From assembly GCA_937910425.1 (NCBI GenBank), contig CALEOJ010000090.1, positions 1 through 34,765 of the forward strand: DNA of 34,765 bases. Direction: 5' to 3'. Of the stretch, positions 16,679 through 23,255 are shown piece by piece (position 1 is the stretch's first letter; each line of letters begins with the position of its first letter). The stretch comes from an uncultured candidate division WPS-2 bacterium (lineage in GTDB: Bacteria; Vulcanimicrobiota; Vulcanimicrobiia; Vulcanimicrobiales; Vulcanimicrobiaceae). The notes under the pieces are model-generated. The model saw only the letters and a program-made list of their open reading frames with translations, did no database searches and had not been told where the DNA came from. Position numbers and translations under genes: made by a program.

Positions 16679-17974
16679 ATGGAACACGTGATCGCGGCGC
16701 GGGCCCTGATGGGGACGTCGCTCGCGTTCCACATCGTCTTCGCGGCGCTCGGCGTCGGCCTGCCGCTCCTGGTGGTCGCCGCCGAGGGACTGTGGCTGCG
16801 CACCAAGCGCCGCGCCTATTACGATCTCGCGCGCACGTGGGCGAAGGGGATGGCGATCCTGTTCGTGGTCGGTGCGATGTCCGGAACGATCCTCTCGTTC
16901 GAGCTGGGGCTGCTGTGGCCGACGTTCATGCGGTACGCCGGCGGGATCATCGGTTTGCCGTTCTCGCTCGAAGGCTTCGCGTTCTTCATCGAAGCGATCT
17001 TCATCGGGATCTACCTGTACGGCTGGGAGCGCCTGAGCCCGGTCGCGCACTGGCTGAGCGGGCTGCCGATCGTGCTCAGCGGCGCCCTGTCGGCCGCATT
17101 CGTCACGACGGCGAACGCGTGGATGAATATGCCGGCGGGTTTCCGCATCGTCAACGGCACGGTCGTCGACATCGATCCGATCGCCGCGATGCTGAGCCCG
17201 CCGTGGCTGGTCGAGGTGCTGCACACGACGCTCGCCGCCTACGTCGTCACCGGCTTCGGCGCCGCCGCGGTCTGCGCGTTCGCCTTGGTGCGCCGGAGCG
17301 CCGAAGACCGGCGCGAGCAAGTGCAGGCCGGCCTCACGATCGCGATGCTCGTCGCGTCGATCGCGATCCCGCTGCAGTGGATCGTGGGCGACGTGATCGC
17401 GCGCTTCGACGCCGACCACGAGCCCGCCAAGTTCGCCTCGCTCGAGGTGCTGTTCCACACCCGCCGGCACGCGCCGATCACGATCGGCGGGATCGTGAGC
17501 GGTGACACCGTCCGCTACGGGATCGAGCTCCCGAGCGCGCTCAGCCTGCTGGTCGCATTCGATCCGAACGCCGAAGTCAAAGGCCTCGACCGCGTCGCGC
17601 CCGACGACCGTCCGCCGGTCGCCGCGGTCCACTATTCGTTCGACACGATGGTCGGAAGCGCGTCGCTGCTGCTGCTGGTCGCGATCGTCTGGACGATCGT
17701 CGCGCTGCGCAAGCGCGTCCCCGCGAAATCACTGCTGATCGGCATCGCCGTCTGCGGGCCGATCTCCGTCGTCGCGATGGAAGCCGGCTGGTTCGTCACC
17801 GAGTTCGGGCGCCAGCCCTGGATCGCGCGCGGACTGCTGCGCACGAGCGATGCGGCGACGGTCGCGCCCGGCGTCGACGTCCAGCTCTACGGCTTCTCGA
17901 TCGTGTACGTCATCCTCGCCGCGACGTGCTGGTGGCTGCTGCGGCGCGTCGGCACGAAGGACCACGCAGCGTGA
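16679..17974 (+). CDS. cydA: Cytochrome bd ubiquinol oxidase subunit I
   Basis: A 431-residue haem-bearing subunit of the bd-type terminal oxidase, which oxidises quinol and reduces O2 at the cytoplasmic membrane. Family residues are visible: the haem ligand His in SLAFHIVFAALGVG, LPFSLEGFAFFIEAIFIG with the two conserved acidic residues, the second haem His in VEVLHTTLAAYVVTGFG, and GWFVTEFGRQPW near the end. The Q-loop between about residues 235 and 320 is short, as in the CioA or S-class subtype, rather than the long E. coli loop. Nine or so membrane helices are evident. The TGA overlaps the GTG of cydB. No cydX-like small gene follows cydB. Confidence 0.95.
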   Translation: MEHVIAARALMGTSLAFHIVFAALGVGLPLLVVAAEGLWLRTKRRAYYDLARTWAKGMAILFVVGAMSGTILSFELGLLWPTFMRYAGGIIGLPFSLEGFAFFIEAIFIGIYLYGWERLSPVAHWLSGLPIVLSGALSAAFVTTANAWMNMPAGFRIVNGTVVDIDPIAAMLSPPWLVEVLHTTLAAYVVTGFGAAAVCAFALVRRSAEDRREQVQAGLTIAMLVASIAIPLQWIVGDVIARFDADHEPAKFASLEVLFHTRRHAPITIGGIVSGDTVRYGIELPSALSLLVAFDPNAEVKGLDRVAPDDRPPVAAVHYSFDTMVGSASLLLLVAIVWTIVALRKRVPAKSLLIGIAVCGPISVVAMEAGWFVTEFGRQPWIARGLLRTSDAATVAPGVDVQLYGFSIVYVILAATCWWLLRRVGTKDHAA

Positions 17975-18966
17975 CGCCCGTCCTCGGTGCGGCGCTCGTC
18001 GGGCTGACGGCGGTCTCGCTCTACGCGATCTTCGGCGGCGCCGACTTCGGCGGCGGCGTGTGGGACCTCTTCGCGAGCGGCCCGCGTCGTCAGGCGCAGC
18101 GCGACGCGATCTCGAACGCGATCGGTCCGGTGTGGGAATCGAATCACGTCTGGCTGATCTTCGCGATCGTCACGCTGTTCACGTGCTTCCCGCCCGTTTT
18201 CGCCGACATCGGCGCGAACCTCAGCACGCCGCTGACGCTGGCGCTGCTCGGGATCGTGCTGCGCGGCGCGGCGTTCGTCTTCCGCAACCACGCGGCGGAC
18301 ACGTTCGCGACGGCGCGCAGCTGGACCGCCGTCTTCGGCGCCTCCTCGATCATCGCACCGTTCTTCCTCGGTGATGCGGCCGGTGCGATCGCTACCGGCC
18401 GCTACGCCTGGACGTCGCCGTTCGCGCTCTCCGCCGGTGTGTTCGCCGTCGCGCTCTGCGCGCAGATCGCCGCCGTCTTCCTCGTCCGCGAAACCTCCCA
18501 CGACCGCGCGCTACGCGACGACTTCCGCCGCCGCGCGGTGCGCGCAACGGTCGTCGTCTGGATCGCCGGGCTCGTTCCGGCGCTGCTGGCCCACCAAGCG
18601 GAGCCGGGGCTCTTCGCCGCACTGATCGGCCCGGTGGCGCGCATCGGGATCGCGATCGCGATGCTGCTCGGCATCGTCGTGATGCTGTCGATCGCCAACC
18701 ACCGCGACACGCTCGCGCGCGTCGCGGTCGGCGCCGAGGCCCTCGCGGTGCTCGCCGGCTGGTTCGGAGCCCAGGCCCCAAACCTGATCCCGAACAGCTG
18801 GACCTACCAAACCGCCGCGGCCTCTCCGGCGATGCTGAGCGCGTTCCTCGTCGCCACCGCGATCGGCGCACTGTTCTTGATCCCGAGCCTCGCGCTGCTG
18901 TTCTTCACGTTCAAAGGACGTGGCAGCGGGAGCGACGCCGCGCTCCCGCCGATGACGAACCCTTAG
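17971..18966 (+). CDS. cydB: Cytochrome bd ubiquinol oxidase subunit II
   Basis: A 331-residue partner of CydA, needed for assembly and stability of the oxidase. GTG at 17971 overlaps the cydA stop by 4 bases and gives the family N-terminus, with IFGGADFGGGVWDLF near residue 20 and then GPVWESNHVWLIF, both strongly conserved in CydB. About eight to nine hydrophobic helices follow; the C-terminus ends LLFFTFKG plus a short polar tail. It closes the operon. Its stop overlaps, on the other strand, the end of a short leftward reading frame described separately. Confidence 0.95.
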   Translation: MTPVLGAALVGLTAVSLYAIFGGADFGGGVWDLFASGPRRQAQRDAISNAIGPVWESNHVWLIFAIVTLFTCFPPVFADIGANLSTPLTLALLGIVLRGAAFVFRNHAADTFATARSWTAVFGASSIIAPFFLGDAAGAIATGRYAWTSPFALSAGVFAVALCAQIAAVFLVRETSHDRALRDDFRRRAVRATVVVWIAGLVPALLAHQAEPGLFAALIGPVARIGIAIAMLLGIVVMLSIANHRDTLARVAVGAEALAVLAGWFGAQAPNLIPNSWTYQTAAASPAMLSAFLVATAIGALFLIPSLALLFFTFKGRGSGSDAALPPMTNP

Positions 18967-19031
18967 AGCTTGTACGCCGCCTTTAGGTCGAGCATCGCCT
19001 GCGTCAGGACGGCTCGTTCAGCGCCGGCCAT
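18963..19031 (-). pseudogene. Possible C-terminal remnant of a lost gene (22 codons)
   Basis: On the leftward strand the frame from ATG 19031 to TAA 18963 reads MAGAERAVLTQAMLDLKAAYKL. This looks like the helical tail of a normal protein rather than random sequence. It is out of frame with, and overlaps by 14 bases, the metallophosphoesterase gene that precedes it, and its stop interlocks with that of cydB. I read it as the end of an older gene whose body was replaced when the low-GC fluoride operon arrived. It could also be a chance frame. Confidence 0.35.
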
Positions 19032-19698
19032 GTCGAAACGCGTCGTGCAGCGTCGCGTGTACCCGAGCCGGCAAGCGCATCTCCCCGAGCGCGGCCAGCG
19101 TCGCGGCGACGTCGTACGGCGTGCTGTGCAGCGTCATCCGGCCGTCTTCCCATACCGCGTAGTGGGCTAGCCCGCCGGCGGTGCTCATTCCGACGCTACC
19201 GGGGTTCACCGCGACCGCGCCATCCAGGGCAACCACGCCTTGGAGATGGGTGTGACCGACGACGACGACGGCGGCGTTGGGGACGGCGGCTCGCACGGAA
19301 GCTCCAGCCTCGGAGAGCGGCGCATAGTGGTGAACGTCCTCGACTGTTGCGTGCGTCAGCGCGATCGTGACCGAATCGAGACGAATCGTCGCAACGCGCG
19401 GCAAAGAGCGCAGATAGCCGAGATCGCTCTCATCAAGCAGCGCGCGATGAAGGAGGCGCGTCGCCTCGCTCGCCTCGCGCATGCTCGACGGCACGCCGTC
19501 CCCTTCGTCGAACGCAAGGGCCCTGTCATGATTTCCGTGGACGACGGCGGCGGCGTTCGTTCGGCACCACGAGATGACGGCGCGAGGATCGGGACCGTAG
19601 TCGACGAGGTCGCCCGCGCAGAGGACCACATCGGCCGCAGGCAGCACCTCGAGGGCGAACGGGTTCGCGTGCAGATCCGAGACGAGGAGCACGCGCAC
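19018..19698 (-). CDS. Metallophosphoesterase (YfcE/calcineurin-like)
   Basis: A 226-residue cytoplasmic enzyme of the calcineurin-like phosphoesterase superfamily, closest to the small MJ0936/YfcE group. The metal-binding blocks are complete: SDLHANPFAL (DxH) at the start, AGDLVDYGPDP (GDxxD), HGNHDRAL (GNHD), LTHATVED, and VVVGHTHLQG (GHTH) near residue 155, then the family sequence NPGSVGMS. The start is GTG at 19698, 15 bases after the crcB stop, with no good Shine-Dalgarno sequence, so translation may be coupled. It is the third gene of the fluoride-linked operon. The substrate is not predictable; phosphatases and pyrophosphatases are plausible partners because fluoride inhibits such metal-dependent enzymes (inference). 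Confidence 0.9.
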   Translation of the reverse strand: MRVLLVSDLHANPFALEVLPAADVVLCAGDLVDYGPDPRAVISWCRTNAAAVVHGNHDRALAFDEGDGVPSSMREASEATRLLHRALLDESDLGYLRSLPRVATIRLDSVTIALTHATVEDVHHYAPLSEAGASVRAAVPNAAVVVVGHTHLQGVVALDGAVAVNPGSVGMSTAGGLAHYAVWEDGRMTLHSTPYDVAATLAALGEMRLPARVHATLHDAFRHGRR

Positions 19699-19713
19699 GT
19701 TAGCGATCGCCGC

Positions 19714-20034
19714 TCATGCTACGGATGCAACGAAACGAACGAGCACGACGCCGAGAAGGGTGGCTGCAAGGCCCACGATCACACTACCGCCGGCATAGGC
19801 CACACTCTGAAGCGGCAAGCCATCGGCGCCGAGAAGATACGTCTCGAACGCGAACGTCGAAAACGTCGTGTATCCGCCCAGAATCCCCGTCGCCATGAAG
19901 AGGCGCATGTACGGGTTGAATCCGGCTCGCGTCGTCGCCAACTCCAGGACGACTCCAATGACGAACGCACCGCTCCAGGTGTCACGTTCGTTCACGAAGA
20001 TCCGCAGCAGCTGCCCTGGTTTGAAGTCGGCCAT
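19714..20034 (-). CDS. crcB: CrcB/FluC-like fluoride channel subunit, atypical
   Basis: A 106-residue membrane protein. The central signature ATGILGGYTTFSTFAFET contains the Phe pair and TTFSTF of FluC channels, which leak fluoride out of the cell as dual-topology dimers. It is short: typical FluC has about 125 residues and four helices. Here the first helix is missing or reduced to PGQLLRIF, and the Asn of the usual GTLxVN motif aligns with Thr (TWSGAF). The start at 20034 is firm because GGAGGA lies 6 bases upstream, and only 43 bases separate it from the antiporter gene, too few to hide the missing helix. It may be a degenerate partner of a second FluC elsewhere, or a diverged functional form. 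Confidence 0.8.
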   Translation of the reverse strand: MADFKPGQLLRIFVNERDTWSGAFVIGVVLELATTRAGFNPYMRLFMATGILGGYTTFSTFAFETYLLGADGLPLQSVAYAGGSVIVGLAATLLGVVLVRFVASVA

Positions 20035-20077
20035 ATCGTCCTCCGGTCGCGAAATGACGCCACCGGGCGGTGCTTGG

Positions 20078-21241
20078 TCACGGCACGCCCAGTTCCTCGG
20101 GATCGACGAACTCCTGGGGGTGGAAGAACGCCTGCGCCACGATCGTCGGTACGACTGCGGTCAGGATGACGACCGTCACGAGCGTCGTATACTGGGCCTG
20201 ATCGATGTAGTGATGCGTGAGGCCGTACAGACTCGAGATCGTCCCGAACGTGAGGCCTGTCGCCATCATCAGCGTGATATACCCGGCGTTCTTCGGAGTG
20301 TGCTGGAACGCTCGCGCTGCTGGAAAGACGCCGGCGCACTTCGCGACGACTTTCACGACGAAAAACGCCGCTATCGCTCCGATGCCTGCGACCGCAGCCG
20401 AGAACGAAACCAGCGTACCCGCCTTGAGGAAGTAGAACGGTGTCAAAAAGCCCATGGTCATGGAGCGCAAGCGCCGCGACACGTCGGGATTCGCGAAGAG
20501 GAAGCCCGCACACGCGAGGCCCAAGAAATAGGCCGGCAGGACACCTTCGCTTTTGGCCGCCGTTGCGATCGCGCTGAGGACCAGGATGATCAAGAACGTC
20601 AAACGGAGTCCGGGCTCGCTCACCCACCGCGACGTCTTCTCGAACACGGACGGCAAGAACTTCGGTACGAAGACGATTGCCAGCACGATGGCAACAACGA
20701 GCGCGGCTAGCCAGCCGTTGTAGGTGGCAAACAGCATACCGAGCGCTACGACGGTCCCGAGATCGGTGATGAAGCACGCCGCCAGAATCAATTGGCCGAA
20801 GTCCTTACCCGCCAAACGAGTCTCGACCATCACCGCGTAGACCACTGCGACCGACGTCGTCGACATCGCTACACCGGCGATTTTCGAAGCGTCGACGGTC
20901 CAGTGTGCGACGAAATACGCGTACGCCATGGCCCCCAGAAACGGCGCGAAAAAGGAAATCGCTCCGATGACGGCCGCCGGTCGCAGTTGCCGGCGCAGAA
21001 CCGTGGGCTCGATCTCCGCGCCGGCGAGAAACGTCAGCATGATGCTTCCGAAGCCCGCGATGAAGTCGACCCAGGCGTTCGATCGCAGGCCGATGAGGTT
21101 GCCCGCGAGCACGCCGAGCAGGATCTCGACGAGGGCGGCGGCGAGGCCCACGCGGCGCGCGATAAAGGCAGCCGCCGTCGCGAGCGCGAGCCAAACGGCA
21201 GCGAAAGCCCAAAGGTTGTCGGCTGGAATCGCGAGGGTCAC
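20078..21241 (-). CDS. Cation:proton antiporter (CPA2 family)
   Basis: A 387-residue inner-membrane antiporter of the monovalent cation:proton antiporter-2 superfamily, with about twelve hydrophobic helices. LEILLGVLAGN- and FLAGAEIEP-like segments in the N-terminal third and ACFITDLGTVV near residue 165 are typical; the last holds the ion-binding Thr-Asp pair in the place of the Asp-Asp or Gln-Asp of relatives. No C-terminal NAD-binding (KTN) domain is present. I chose GTG at 21241 because GGAGG lies 6 bases upstream; a longer in-frame start would run into the riboswitch. It heads the operon antiporter-crcB-phosphoesterase. Antiporters are known second-line genes under fluoride riboswitches. 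The GC content is visibly lower than that of flanking genes. Confidence 0.9.
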   Translation of the reverse strand: MTLAIPADNLWAFAAVWLALATAAAFIARRVGLAAALVEILLGVLAGNLIGLRSNAWVDFIAGFGSIMLTFLAGAEIEPTVLRRQLRPAAVIGAISFFAPFLGAMAYAYFVAHWTVDASKIAGVAMSTTSVAVVYAVMVETRLAGKDFGQLILAACFITDLGTVVALGMLFATYNGWLAALVVAIVLAIVFVPKFLPSVFEKTSRWVSEPGLRLTFLIILVLSAIATAAKSEGVLPAYFLGLACAGFLFANPDVSRRLRSMTMGFLTPFYFLKAGTLVSFSAAVAGIGAIAAFFVVKVVAKCAGVFPAARAFQHTPKNAGYITLMMATGLTFGTISSLYGLTHHYIDQAQYTTLVTVVILTAVVPTIVAQAFFHPQEFVDPEELGVP

Positions 21242-21277
21242 AAACGTCCTCCTTCCCGACGCGGAGCGCCGGCGCAA

Positions 21278-21337
21278 GAGGAGTCATCGGCCCTTTCGTG
21301 GGCGGTTTCGCTGATGCGAGGCGGACTCCACCGCCCG
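21278..21337 (-). ncRNA. Fluoride riboswitch (crcB motif) aptamer
   Basis: Read leftward from 21336: a hairpin with arms GGCGG (21335-21331) and CCGCC (21324-21320), then AAACCGCCC (21308-21300), a six-base loop, GGGCCGATGACTCC and the downstream gene. The known fluoride aptamer has GGNGATGG...CGCC, AAACNGCC and GGGCTGATGRC..CC in this order. Here GCCC (21303-21300) pairs with GGGC (21293-21290). The loop GGAGT (21329-21325) pairs with ACTCC (21284-21280), giving the characteristic pseudoknot. Two positions depart from consensus (GGCGGTGG for GGCGATGG, GCCGATGA for GCTGATGA). The 3' end (CTCCTC) can alternatively mask the GGAGG at 21252-21248 of the antiporter gene, so fluoride binding would turn translation on (inference). 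Confidence 0.85.
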
Positions 21338-21342
21338 TGTCG

Positions 21343-21358
21343 CCGGGCAGCCGCCCGG
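21343..21358 (-). other. Stable hairpin just upstream of the riboswitch
   Basis: CCGGGC-GGCT-GCCCGG forms a 6-bp stem with a 4-base loop, 6 bases before the aptamer. There is no T run. It may belong to the 5' leader of the fluoride operon or end the upstream transcript. The palindrome CGCGCTAGCGCG at 21401-21412 overlaps the stop of the upstream gene. Confidence 0.45.
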
Positions 21359-21404
21359 GTCCATTGCTCCTGCTCTTGCCCCGTCTACATCCGGATTCCT
21401 CGCG

Positions 21405-21896
21405 CTAGCGCGCGCGGTTCGCCGCGAGCACGTCACGCAGACCCGATCCGGCGACGCCGAGCGCGAACAGGCTGAGCGCCCACGATAACATGCCGTAGTC
21501 GGCCCGAACGAACGCGGTCGGATCGTGCAGCCAGGCCGCGGCGAACGGCGCAAGGAGCGCCAGCAGCGCACCGTACACGATTCCCATCAGCGCGTGCGTG
21601 ACGCGCTCCCCGCCGGGCAGCCGGCGCGTGTGGTCCTCGACCAGGAAGTCGGAGAGCGTGATCGCGATCTCGGCCGCGAAGAGCAGCAGGTACGCGACGA
21701 CCAGCGCGCCGTGCGGCTCGAGCCAGGCCAGCGATGCGAACAGCACCGCGTACACGGCGTCGCGCGCCGCGTGCAGCCGCAGCTCGGTCACGGCGCGCGG
21801 ATCGGCGGGGAGCCGGCCGATCCACTCGTGAAAGACCAGCGTGTCGAACGCGCCCATCCCGCCGAGCAGGAGCAGAACGCCGAGCGCGGCCGTCAC
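21405..21896 (-). CDS. Four-helix membrane protein with conserved-looking polar residues, unknown
   Basis: A 163-residue membrane protein of no family I can name. Four to five hydrophobic segments are separated by loops rich in His, Glu and Asp: FHEWIGRLP, ELRLHAARDA, LEPHGA, LSDFLVEDHTRRLPGGERVTHALMG. Such ionisable residues at membrane borders suggest a binding or catalytic site (inference). The start is GTG at 21896, overlapping the stop of the DUF4166-like gene by 4 bases (GTGA), so the two are translated together. It is the last gene of a three-gene leftward cluster. Downstream, 163 bases carry the fluoride riboswitch. Confidence 0.75.
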   Translation of the reverse strand: MTAALGVLLLLGGMGAFDTLVFHEWIGRLPADPRAVTELRLHAARDAVYAVLFASLAWLEPHGALVVAYLLLFAAEIAITLSDFLVEDHTRRLPGGERVTHALMGIVYGALLALLAPFAAAWLHDPTAFVRADYGMLSWALSLFALGVAGSGLRDVLAANRAR

Positions 21897-22483
21897 GCCG
21901 GAACGACCGTTCCGCTATAGGCACCGATCGTACCGAGCAGCGGAAACGCGATCGAAACCTCGACCTTCCAGCCGTTCGCGGCGCCGTGCACGATCGCCGT
22001 GACCGCCGGCGCGAACGCGCGCGGCAGCGGCACGCCGAACACGCGGGCGCCGCGGCTCGTAATGCGCATCCCCGACTCGTCGGCGGCGACGTCGAACGCG
22101 ACCTCCAGCGGGCCCGCCTGCTCGATCAAGCGGCCGCGCTCGAGCCATTGCGCGGTGCGCAGTTCGCGATCCGGGAAGACGCGCGTCCAGAACTCACGCT
22201 CGCCGTCGACGAGTACCTGCAGCACCACGCGGGTGGACGGCGTGACGGCAGGGAGCCCGGCAGCGCGCGCTACGAAGCCGTGCAGCGGCCCGGCGTGGCG
22301 GCGTACGGCGAACGTGCACTCGGCCTCGCCGCCGCCTTGCGCGTGAAACCGGCGCAGGACGGGCGGGAGCCGCTCGAACGAGGCCCCCAACAGTCGCTGA
22401 TAGAGCTGAACCTCGAGCGCCTCAGGCCGCGCGCGCCGCGGCTCCGCGCATCGCTCGCGCGCGCAGGGCGCCGACAACGGCAC
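21893..22483 (-). CDS. DUF4166-like protein
   Basis: A 196-residue protein whose start region LYQRLLGASFERLPPVLRRFH and C-terminal pattern (VSIAFPLLGTIGAYSG) match what I recall of DUF4166, a domain often fused to saccharopine-dehydrogenase-like oxidoreductases or encoded alone. Function is unknown. No signal peptide or membrane helix is obvious. The only usable start that keeps the conserved N-terminus is GTG at 22483, which overlaps the end of the upstream gene by 62 bases; the next alternative (a TTG inside RLLG) would remove part of the motif. The stop overlaps the next GTG by 4 bases. The overlap pattern argues for a single co-translated unit. Confidence 0.75.
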   Translation of the reverse strand: MPLSAPCARERCAEPRRARPEALEVQLYQRLLGASFERLPPVLRRFHAQGGGEAECTFAVRRHAGPLHGFVARAAGLPAVTPSTRVVLQVLVDGEREFWTRVFPDRELRTAQWLERGRLIEQAGPLEVAFDVAADESGMRITSRGARVFGVPLPRAFAPAVTAIVHGAANGWKVEVSIAFPLLGTIGAYSGTVVPA

Positions 22484-22859
22484 CCGTGATAACGAATCCG
22501 ATGATCCCGTAGCCGCCGTCGATCAGCATCAGCGCGATCGGACGAGCTTCGAAGCTGTACAGGTTCGCCAGCATCGCGCCGAAGATGCAGACGCCGGTCA
22601 GGAACCCGATCTGCGCACCTTTCGACGCGTCGGCGCGCTCGTAGTGCCACAGCATGTTCTCGAAGCAGTACGACACGAACAGCCCGGCGACGAACGAGAT
22701 GATGTACGGCCAGAAGCCCATGGCCATGAGCTCTTCTTTGGTCTTGCCGACGGCCGCAATCCACTGCGCGCCCAATACCGTGAACCAGATCGCGCCCCAC
22801 ACGAAGAACACGATCGCTCCCGCCACGATCCCGAGATAATTCGGACGCCGTTCGCTCAT
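22422..22859 (-). CDS. DUF1761-like membrane protein
   Basis: A 145-residue integral membrane protein with four hydrophobic helices. The N-terminus NYLGIVAGAIVFFVWGAIWFTVLGAQW is the usual opening of DUF1761 proteins. A charged loop (GKTKEELMAMG) and three more helices follow, with LIDGGYGIIGFVITGAVVGAL near the end. GGAGGA lies 7 bases before the ATG, the clearest ribosome binding site in this cluster. It is the first of three overlapping leftward genes. Function unknown. Confidence 0.85.
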   Translation of the reverse strand: MSERRPNYLGIVAGAIVFFVWGAIWFTVLGAQWIAAVGKTKEELMAMGFWPYIISFVAGLFVSYCFENMLWHYERADASKGAQIGFLTGVCIFGAMLANLYSFEARPIALMLIDGGYGIIGFVITGAVVGALRARAMRGAAARAA

Positions 22860-22907
22860 CGTTACTTCCTCCGCTTGAGCGACCGAGCGGCCACTCTTGG
22901 GTCCAGC

Positions 22908-23050
22908 CTAGCGCGGCAATGCGGAATTGTCCAGACTCAGGGTACGCTCAGCGCCCCCGATCTCGAACTCCGGTCCAGAAGTCGGAAGCGACCTCGCAGG
23001 TCGTCAAGCCCCAGCACGTCGCGATAGAACGATACCGCACGAACGCCGAT
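22908..23050 (-). pseudogene. Frameshifted remnant of a VOC (glyoxalase-type) gene
   Basis: Read leftward from 23050, one frame gives GIGVRAVSFYRDVLGLDDLRG, whose AVSFYRDVLGL is the classic opening of vicinal-oxygen-chelate (glyoxalase/dioxygenase) domains. After about residue 20 the homology continues in another frame as SGPEFEIGGAERTLSLD and stops at TAG 22908-22910. Only some 45 codons of the usual 110-130 remain, without the first metal His. I take it as a decayed gene. Confidence 0.55.
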
Positions 23051-23053
23051 CCC

Positions 23054-23171
23054 ATGATCACCGGAAAGCTCATCCTGGCGTGGGCTGTGGGTCGGAATAC
23101 CGCTGGCCTGGGGCGTCTGGCTGACGCTCAACAACGCGCTGAAGCTCTTTGCGAGCGCTCCCCCGACGTAA
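23054..23171 (+). pseudogene. Frameshifted small subunit of an MFS (oxalate/formate-type) transporter
   Basis: ATG at 23054 opens MITGKLILAW. The same short protein continues in the +1 frame as LWVGIPLAWGVWLTLNNAL, then KLFASAPPT and TAA at 23169-23171. One extra G in GGG at 23082-23084 accounts for the shift; removing it gives a single 38-residue one-helix protein. This matches what I recall of the small subunit encoded beside OFA-family MFS antiporters, often near formate dehydrogenase genes, as here. The large subunit is not in the window. The extra base may be a real mutation or an assembly error. Confidence 0.5.
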
Positions 23172-23188
23172 CGGGGCATCCTTTGACG

Positions 23189-23255
23189 GCTCAGGATGAC
23201 ACAGAAATCGTTGTTGTCATCCTGAGCTTGTCGAAGGGCTGAGCTTGTCGAAGGG
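23189..23255. repeat. TCATCCTGAGC hairpin plus tandem 17-base repeat
   Basis: GCTCAGGATGACA (23189-23201) and its exact inverse (23215-23227) form a 13-bp stem around a 13-base loop. From 23222 the 17-mer CTGAGCTTGTCGAAGGG occurs twice in perfect tandem (23222-23238, 23239-23255), and the second copy ends at the stop codon of the formate dehydrogenase gene. The same sequence recurs at 34314-34353. It resembles dispersed short intergenic repeats seen in many unrelated bacterial genomes. The hairpin may also end transcription from either side. Confidence 0.85.

Noticed and set aside
23222-23255. CRISPR array
   Set aside because: The 17-base units are directly adjacent with no spacers, only two copies, and no cas genes are present.
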